Below are positions 57,931-64,000 of a stretch of DNA of 64,000 bases, one piece after another. The notes beneath the pieces were generated by a model that ran no database searches, had not been told where the DNA came from, and saw only the letters and a program-made list of their open reading frames with translations. Numbering within the stretch: position 1 is the stretch's first letter; the number at the start of each line of letters is the position of its first letter. Position numbers and translations under genes: made by a program. The DNA comes from Pyropia yezoensis (Eukaryota; Rhodophyta; Bangiophyceae; Bangiales; Bangiaceae), in the NCBI GenBank assembly GCA_009829735.1, contig CM020620.1:8262545-8326544 (forward strand), read 5' to 3'.

Positions 57931-58752
57931 ATGCCGGACGAGAAGACCCCTCTCCTCTCCCCTCCCCCTCCCACCATGGACCTCCCCGCCCCCGCCAGCT
58001 CGCGGCGACCCGCCACCCTTCGCAAGCCCAGCCCTCTACCGCTGCTGGTGGTGGTGGTTACCATTGCTTTTGTCGTGGCGGGCTACCACCACCTGTCGAC
58101 CCGCGTATCATCTGCGGCGGCTCCGGTCGTACCAGTGTCGGACGCGGTGGCCGCGGCCGATGGCCGGACGGCCGCGGCCGCGCCGTCGGCGGGGCAGGTG
58201 GCAGCCGCGGCGGCCGCGGCGGGGGCCGTGACCGATGCTGCTGCCGCTGCAGCCGACCCGCCTGTCGCGCACGAGCCCGGTGCCCCCCCCCCCGCGGCGG
58301 TCCCCCCTCCCGATGCGGCTGTGGTTGGGGAGGCCCCCCCGGCGCCCCCCCCCTCCACCACCGACGCGACCGCCGCGGCAGCCGCCGCGGATGCCGTCCC
58401 ACCGCCCGGCGGGGACCCTGCCAGCATTGTGCGTTCGCTGGTCGCGTCGCACCCCGTCCTCATTTTTTCCAAGAGCTACTGCCCGTACAGCACACGAGCC
58501 AAGGAGGCGCTGGCTGCGGCCGTGCCGGCGGGCGCGCCACCCCCAACGGTGGTGGAGCTGGACCTGCGAGAGGATGGGGTGGCGCTGCAGGCGGCGCTGG
58601 AAGCCGCGACGGGGCGGTCCACAGTGCCGAATGTGTTTCTGGGAGGGCACCCCGTGGGGGGGAGCGATGAGGTCGCTGCCCTCGCCGCCGAGGGGAAGCT
58701 CGATTCGCTTGTGCGGGAGGCGCCGGCGCAACTGGTGGCCAAGACTGCCTAG
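57931..58752 (+). CDS. Membrane-anchored dithiol glutaredoxin, CPYS type (273 aa)
   Basis: The N-terminus is a short cytosolic segment, then one transmembrane helix at 36-50 (PLLVVVVTIAFVVAG). A long Ala/Pro-rich stalk (60-160) follows, then a glutaredoxin domain (about 163-270): VLIFSKSYCPYSTRAKEAL with the active site CPYS at 184-187, the cis-proline motif TVP at 231-233, and GGHPVGGSDEV for glutathione binding. The enzyme reduces protein-glutathione mixed disulfides with glutathione. The layout is that of a type II protein such as yeast Grx6/Grx7, which face the lumen of the secretory pathway; that location is inferred. ATG at 57,931 precedes the anchor; Met 16 is an alternative start. Confidence 0.9.
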   Translation: MPDEKTPLLSPPPPTMDLPAPASSRRPATLRKPSPLPLLVVVVTIAFVVAGYHHLSTRVSSAAAPVVPVSDAVAAADGRTAAAAPSAGQVAAAAAAAGAVTDAAAAAADPPVAHEPGAPPPAAVPPPDAAVVGEAPPAPPPSTTDATAAAAAADAVPPPGGDPASIVRSLVASHPVLIFSKSYCPYSTRAKEALAAAVPAGAPPPTVVELDLREDGVALQAALEAATGRSTVPNVFLGGHPVGGSDEVAALAAEGKLDSLVREAPAQLVAKTA

Positions 58753-59632
58753 AGGCTCAAGGCGAGCCAGTGGAGGGAGGCAGGGAGAGGAGGGGGGGTC
58801 GGAGTGGAGGGGGATGGACAGGGCTGCCTGCGAGTGCCGCGTGTACAGCTCGCTCAACATGCCAGTGGAGACTGGTGCGGCAACGTTCTACTTTTTTTGC
58901 TCTTCTTGTTTGAGCACCGAACCGCGAGGTATGTCGCGCGCACCTTGGATGCTGTAGCGCAGGGGCGCTTGGGGGAAAGGTAGGGACGCGATGGCCGCTG
59001 GGTACGGACGAGCAAGCAGAGGGGCTCGACGGCACCACGGAAGGAAGCGGCCAACGCCCGTGGGTGTCGTGGCGGCGAGGCGGCACCCTAGCGGCCACCG
59101 CCGCCCCTCAGTGAGCACGTGTCGGGGGAAGAAGCTGGCGGCCAGGCAGATGGGGACGATGCCGCCCGCGAGGAGCCTCTGGGGGGCACGTCGGCTCGCT
59201 GCCGACACCATGGAACGGGGGCAACTTCCGCCCACCAAAGGCACCAAGATGAACGGGTGGGGGGTCACCCCAACTGAAAAATATCTCTCGACCTTGAAAA
59301 TCTCAACGGTCACGTCTGGCCCGGTGGTTGTGGGAGCTCGACTGGCGGCGCACCGCCGTGATGCGAGGACCACCACGGTTGATCCCCTCGCTTGCGGTCT
59401 GCTTGCAGCATGCAGCTCCACGCCCAGCTCGGCCGATCGGCTTGGCCTGCGACGACCACCCTCTTGCAGCGCACAACGGTTCCGCCGGCTGCGGCAGCCA
59501 TCTGCATCGCCCCCGTCCACCCCCCCCCCCCCGCCCCACTTCACTCCCTTCTACTCAGCCTTATCCCCGCTCACCCTGTCCACCTTTCCCTTTGCGCTCC
59601 CCCCCTCTGTGTCAATCCCCGTCGGTGTCACC
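58753..59632. other. Spacer before the plastid repeat protein
   Basis: The open frame of the next gene extends through here from 58,991 but its composition is not protein-like. Pyrimidine-rich leader sequence (59,505-59,620) precedes the ATG at 59,633. Confidence 0.4.
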
Positions 59633-60273
59633 ATGGCCTTCGCGGTGGGGTTTCACCCCGGTGCCCCCCTGCTGCTTGGCGGCCGCCGCCCCGCGGGCGT
59701 TGCTGTTTCTGCGGCTGGCCATCACCTGACGGGCCCGCGGGCCCCCCTTCGCACCGGCCGGATGCCCGCCCATCCCCCAGCCGTGCGGATGACCGCCGCG
59801 CCTGGCAGCGGCGGCGGTGGCGGCGGCGGTGGCGACGGCAGTGGTGACGGCGGCAGCGGCGATGATGTAGACGCGAGGGGCGCGCGCAAACCCCGCGGCG
59901 ACCCCGATTGGCTGGACATGGCCAAGCAGGTGGGGGGGGGCGGCGGGGACGGCCGTGGTGCCATGCGCGGGCGCTCCTTTTGGCCCTTTGGCGGGGGCAA
60001 GGCGGCCGCCAAGGCGGAGGAGGACGATGAGGACTCGCGGTCAGCGCCCAAGTGGGTTGTCCCCGACGGGTATGGGGAGGAAGCGCTGGGGGGTGGGGCG
60101 CCAGAGGAGTCCTCCGCGTGGCAGACCTGGTCTGGCGCGCTGGATCGGGAGGCGGACGCGCCGCCGCCGCCGCCGCGGGACGGCAAGGCGGAAGTGGATT
60201 TTTGGCGGTCATCGGCCAAGGAGGTGGTGCCGACCGCCGAAGGTGCACCGGCAGCCGGCGGGGACCCCTCTGG

Positions 60274-60312
<39 letters not shown>

Positions 60313-62284
60313 ACCATCACCACCACCACGACCCTCTTCGTCTACCGACGATAGCACGGGCGTCACCTCGACGCGCAGCGGCCTTGCGGATGCAACCCCC
60401 CCCGACGACCCCGCGGGCCTGTGGGGTATGGCGCGGGCCGTGACAGGGGAGGTGGCGGACCTGCAGGAGCGCCTGCAGGATGAGGTTACGTCGTACGACC
60501 TGGGCTCCAACGCCACCGCGTATCGGGACTTTGCGCGGGGGGTTTTCGAGGCCAACCGGGGGGAGGACGCGCCGCCGGCACCGCCGCCGCCCGCGGCGAG
60601 CGCACGGGACTGGGCCGGCAGCGGGGGAGGCGACGCTGCCCCCCCCCCGCCTGACATCAGCGGGGCGGGCAGCTTTGCCGACGTGATTTACACCGACGCG
60701 TCAGGGCGGGTGCTGTCAGCCGCAGAGGTGGAGGAGGCCTTCTCCACGGGCGCAGTCTTTGTGGATGATGATGGCAACGAGGTGCCTCCCGAGGACCTCC
60801 TTTCAGGGTCCTCGCCGGCGTTTGGGGGGGGGGATGGCGGGGCGCCCGCCCAATGGGACGCACCGTCACCGCCAGGCGGGGGTGCAACCCCCCCGACGGC
60901 GTCCGCGGCCTTTGAGTCCAAGGGCCTCCCTCCCCCCGCTCCCCCCTCGCTTCCCCGCCGACCGCCTTCCACGTCAACGTACGGAGGGGGTTGGGACGGC
61001 GCTGAGGAGGCCCTGCGGGAGCTTCAAGAGGAGGGCGTGCCGCTGCGCGATCCGGCATCAGAGACTGCGTTTTGGCGGGCGGCGGTCAAAGACATTGCGC
61101 TGCCAGAGCCGGTGCCCGAGGGCTCGTCGCTATCCTCCGGCGGCGTCGCTGCCAGTGACGACCCGGCCCCGCCGGCGCCCCATTCGGTAGCGCCATCGTC
61201 ACCGCTGGGGGGGCCGTCGTCTGGCGTGCCTGGCTGGGCGGACTTCGCGTCCAGCCTGGACGACGCCGCAGCCGCCGCCTCTGCGGAGGAACCGACGTCG
61301 TCGTCCACTGTGGAATCCGTCTCAGCGGAGCAGATGGAGATGTTTGAGGCCGCCGCACGGGTTCGTGGTGGCGGGGGGGCAGCGGCACTAGACAATGACG
61401 CCGATGCCATGGAGACGGACGCGGATGTCGACGTGCCGACGTTTGAGGTGAGCCTCGACAATGAAGCCTTCTCCGCACTCACGTCGGGGGTACCGTTTGA
61501 CGAAGGCGCGTCGGCGGTAGCGTTTGACGAAGGCACGTCTGCGGCTCCTGCCTCCCCCCCCCCACCGCCCGCTGAGGCGGTGACCCCTCCCCCTCCCGTC
61601 GGGGAGGAAGTGACATCTGCGTGGAGCAGCTGGTCGTCGGCCTCGTCCCGCTGGGAAGAGTCTGTCGGCGCGGCTCCCCCGCGGGATGCCAAGGCGGAGG
61701 TGGACCAGTGGCGGTCGGCGGCGCGAGACCTGACCGACGCCCCCCCCGCTGACGGCGGGGACGCGTCGTGGGGGTCGTCCACGTCGTTTGGCGGTGGTGG
61801 CGTCGCGGCAGACTGGGGCGTCGGCCTCGACTCGGAGGCCACGTCGGAGCGCGCCCGGTGGGGCGCGTGGGGCTCCTCCTCCCCGCTGGGCTCGGGGGAC
61901 GCGACGGGCGGCTTTGGCACCACCTCCTGGGCTCGGCCTGGGGAGGTGCGGGGGCGGAAACGGGACAAGGGGGCGGGGGCGCCCAAGGCCGCCGACGCGC
62001 CCAGCTCTGCCGCCACCTGGCTGGACGCCGCCCGTGACCTGACCGCGGGGGGGGGCGCTGCCGCGGCCGCATCAGGGGGTACCGCCCCCCCCGAGTCTGC
62101 TGGCGCCGACACCGGGCCAGCAGGGGGCGGGTTTGTGTTTGACCCGACTGCCGTGGCGGGCCGCGCACCCGACGGCAAGGGCGCGGACATTGATCAGTGG
62201 CGGGGGGCGGCGCAGGACGTGGCCGTGCCGCCCACGGAGGAGAAGCAAGAGGGGGAGGGGCGGGGCGGGGACTCCTCTGTGTGA
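59633..62284 (+). CDS. Plastid-targeted disordered protein with repeated Trp-Arg motifs (883 aa)
   Basis: I chose ATG at 59,633 (MAFAVGFHPGAPLLLGGR), which gives a Ser/Ala/Arg/Gly-rich transit-like start; the frame extends to 58,991 without protein-like sequence. Most of the chain is Gly/Pro/Ser/Asp-rich and likely disordered. Short motifs recur at wide spacing: DPDWLDMAKQV, VDFWRSSAKEVV, TAFWRAAVKDIA, VDQWRSAARDLTD, TWLDAARDLTAG and IDQWRGAAQDVAV, with consensus W-(R/L)-x-x-A-x-(D/E)-(L/V/I). A second motif (AWQTWSGALDREA, AWSSWSSASSRWEE) precedes some of them. One helical segment (VADLQERLQDEVTSYDLGS) stands apart. Sticker-and-spacer layouts like this occur in Rubisco-linker proteins such as EPYC1, but no sequence match is claimed. 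Function unknown. Confidence 0.72.
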
Positions 62285-62691
62285 GGTGACGAGGCCGGGG
62301 GGGGGGCGGCGCGGGGGCTGTGACGCCGCCGGTGCCGCGAACGTCGGGGAGGCATGCGACGGCGCTCCGGCCGCGGACGCATGGCCCGTTATCTGCCGCG
62401 TGACGACGACGGCTGCGGCACCCGCCGTAATGGCGCCTGCACAGAGTGTGGTGGTGGTGAGGCCGCCACAGGCGGCGACGGCGATGCCCGTGAGGGCGAG
62501 TGGAAGATGGCGAGCGGCCCAGGGAAGAGGATCTGTGGAGCTGTAGGGGAGGGGGAAAGAGGAGGATCGTCAGCTTTGACTTTTTCCCGCTCACGGCCCG
62601 GAATCCGAGCGCAGCCTGATGCGCATCAGGATCACGAAAGTGAGCTGCTAATTAACGGTCTTGATGCGGGTTCACCTGATGCGGCCTGGGA
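62285..62691. other. 3' flank of the repeat-protein gene
   Basis: Includes the perfect palindrome CCTGATGCGCATCAGG at 62,615-62,630 and TGATGCGG words nearby. No gene is supported. Confidence 0.4.
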
Positions 62692-62893
62692 TACAGTCTT
62701 TCTCCATTGCTGTGACATCCTTTCTTGGGCACGGTGTCTAGTAACCAATGCAGGTCGACCGACCTCTACGGTGCGATCAACGCATGTGTCAGCATTCGAT
62801 CGTTGTCACTGACCAATCAGAGGGCGGAATCAAGTTACAATCCTTGGGCTTACGGTCGCCACAAAGGGTGCCCAACAATGGAGAAAGACTGTA
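62692..62893. mobile_element. Small MITE with 18-bp perfect TIRs
   Basis: TACAGTCTTTCTCCATTG at the left is exactly inverted at 62,876-62,893. GGGCAC/GTGCCC just inside adds to the pairing. The 202-bp interior has CCAAT words and no coding frame. No clear target duplication. Confidence 0.75.
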
Positions 62894-63019
62894 CGGCATC
62901 ACGGGATGCGGGCTTGATCGATGGTTGTTAACCAATGAAAAAGCAGTTTTTTAATGACACAACCTCACCCAGTGACCATGGTGTGACGGCCCCGTCGGGG
63001 CAGTCGGACCCCATCTGGG

Positions 63020-63304
63020 CACGCCCAGTTAAGAGTACCTGTTTGCGGACGTCTGGCTTGCTACCCCATGAAGCAGCGTGAAGCACAGCAGCTCAGGACA
63101 CAAAAAAACGCGCATAAAACCGGATAACTCATAGCGCTTTTTATGGTATAGGGGTCCTCTGTTTCTCTTGCGCCAGTCTGTCTCCAGGTACCCGTTGGTG
63201 CCTGTCTGACGCGTCTCTCTGCGCTTTTTCTCGGTGTTGTGGAGAGTTTTCACCCAATGAGATACATCCGTTCTGACCCAGATGTCCGCCCTTAACTGGG
63301 CGTG
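63020..63304. mobile_element. MITE with CACGCCCAGTTAAG TIRs
   Basis: The 14-bp ends CACGCCCAGTTAAG (63,020-63,033) and CTTAACTGGGCGTG (63,291-63,304) are perfect inverted repeats. GCGGAC(G/A)TCTGG just inside is also inverted. The flanks carry a direct TGGG at 63,016-63,019 and 63,305-63,308, a possible 4-bp duplication. The interior is non-coding. Confidence 0.78.
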
Positions 63305-63308
63305 TGGG

Positions 63309-63931
63309 CTTGGGCCGTGCAAGCCCAGCTGAGGAGCGGGCCTGGTTGGCACCGGCGCGCCCTGGCACGCTGCTTACAGCCCCATACCGAATCGCGGATG
63401 GCGATCCGCCACCGGGACAGCCACAGCTATATTCACTTCGGAAAGTATCTAGATACTCGCCTGAGCCTAAATTGGAGCAGCGTACAGTTTCATTGGTTGC
63501 CACTGATTGTCATGGCAGGTTGTGGGCATGCATTTCGTTCACCGGCCGGCACCCTGGTATGCACCGGTAGACTTGGATACTACACAGAACGCAGTCGAGA
63601 CAGCTGCCACCAGCAGAGAAGAGCCAAAAAAACCAGACAGTCGCGCAAAAAACGAGATTCAAGCAAAGAACGCAAAGCCAGCGTCAGTACTGCGCACAGC
63701 TGCTACATGTGGCAAACACACGACTGTACACAGACGCGGCGAAAGCACACATACACACGACGCACGGCGGAGGGAGGCGGCGGAGCATACAGGCATCGCT
63801 CGACGAAGGAGGAGGGCGCGATGACGGTGAGCGTCACAACGACGACGACCCGGGGGCGGGCGCCCCGGCAGAGGCGTGTGCGCGGGCACCCCGCCCCGAA
63901 GAAGCGTGCAAGGCTCGCAGGTGGCAGGGGT
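63309..63931. other. Window-end region without supported gene
   Basis: Mixed composition, A-rich at 63,620-63,670. No frame has a recognisable product. Confidence 0.4.
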
Positions 63932-63967
63932 GTGGCACAGGTGGCACAGGTGGCACAGGAGGCACAG
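63932..63967 (+). repeat. Four-copy 9-bp tandem repeat
   Basis: GTGGCACAG three times, then GAGGCACAG. Confidence 0.85.
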
Positions 63968-64000
63968 GCCCCTGTACGCTACTGGAGAGGGCGGAAGGGG

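Noticed and set aside
1-64000. tRNA, rRNA or CRISPR features
   Set aside because: None was recognised by eye. No cloverleaf with intact T-loop and no spaced repeat array was seen; a tRNAscan run would be decisive for tRNAs.

Overview
The window looks like nuclear DNA of a GC-rich, intron-poor photosynthetic eukaryote. A bangiophyte red alga (Porphyra/Pyropia type) is the best guess. The reasons are long intronless genes, strong G+C bias at third positions, at least two apparent plastid-targeted precursors, eukaryotic RNA-processing and chaperone genes, and dense Ty3/gypsy, PIF/Harbinger-like and Crypton-like elements. The taxon is an inference.

Layout. 1-8,734: nested LTR retrotransposons. 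A deleted, minus-oriented copy of Ty3/gypsy family A (LTR 3,214-3,682) sits inside the integrase gene of a second family, B (plus orientation, 3' LTR 8,372-8,734). 8,735-14,700: transposon debris, a palindrome cluster, a MITE and very G+C-rich low-complexity DNA. 15,269-18,028: a decayed Crypton-like tyrosine recombinase gene, split by a solo LTR of family C with a 5-bp target duplication. A second C LTR in inverse orientation lies at 19,015-19,695. 19,696-23,329: G+C-rich and G-tract DNA. 23,330-40,703: two PIF/Harbinger-like elements head to head, sharing TIRs. The left one carries a SAP/Myb-like gene and a transposase, and the transposase is interrupted by a nearly complete 9.4-kb family A retrotransposon (26,284-35,660, LTRs almost identical, TSD TGCAC). 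The right one carries a transposase fragment, a MITE and a large unknown transposase-like ORF.

42,942-62,284: the host gene block. In order these are a type II DnaJ, an MFS transporter, a DHX15/Prp43 helicase, an unknown protein, a small probable thylakoid-lumen protein, a subtilase-like membrane protein that appears to lack catalytic residues, a membrane-anchored CPYS glutaredoxin, and a large, disordered, plastid-targeted protein with repeated Trp-Arg motifs. The genes do not form an obvious pathway. 62,285-64,000: two small MITEs and minisatellites.

The most distinctive observation is that both Ty3/gypsy families, A and B, carry a long extra ORF on the strand opposite to gag-pol, between pol and the 3' LTR. 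The two proteins share a recognisable core. Together they look like a conserved antisense accessory gene of these retrotransposons.
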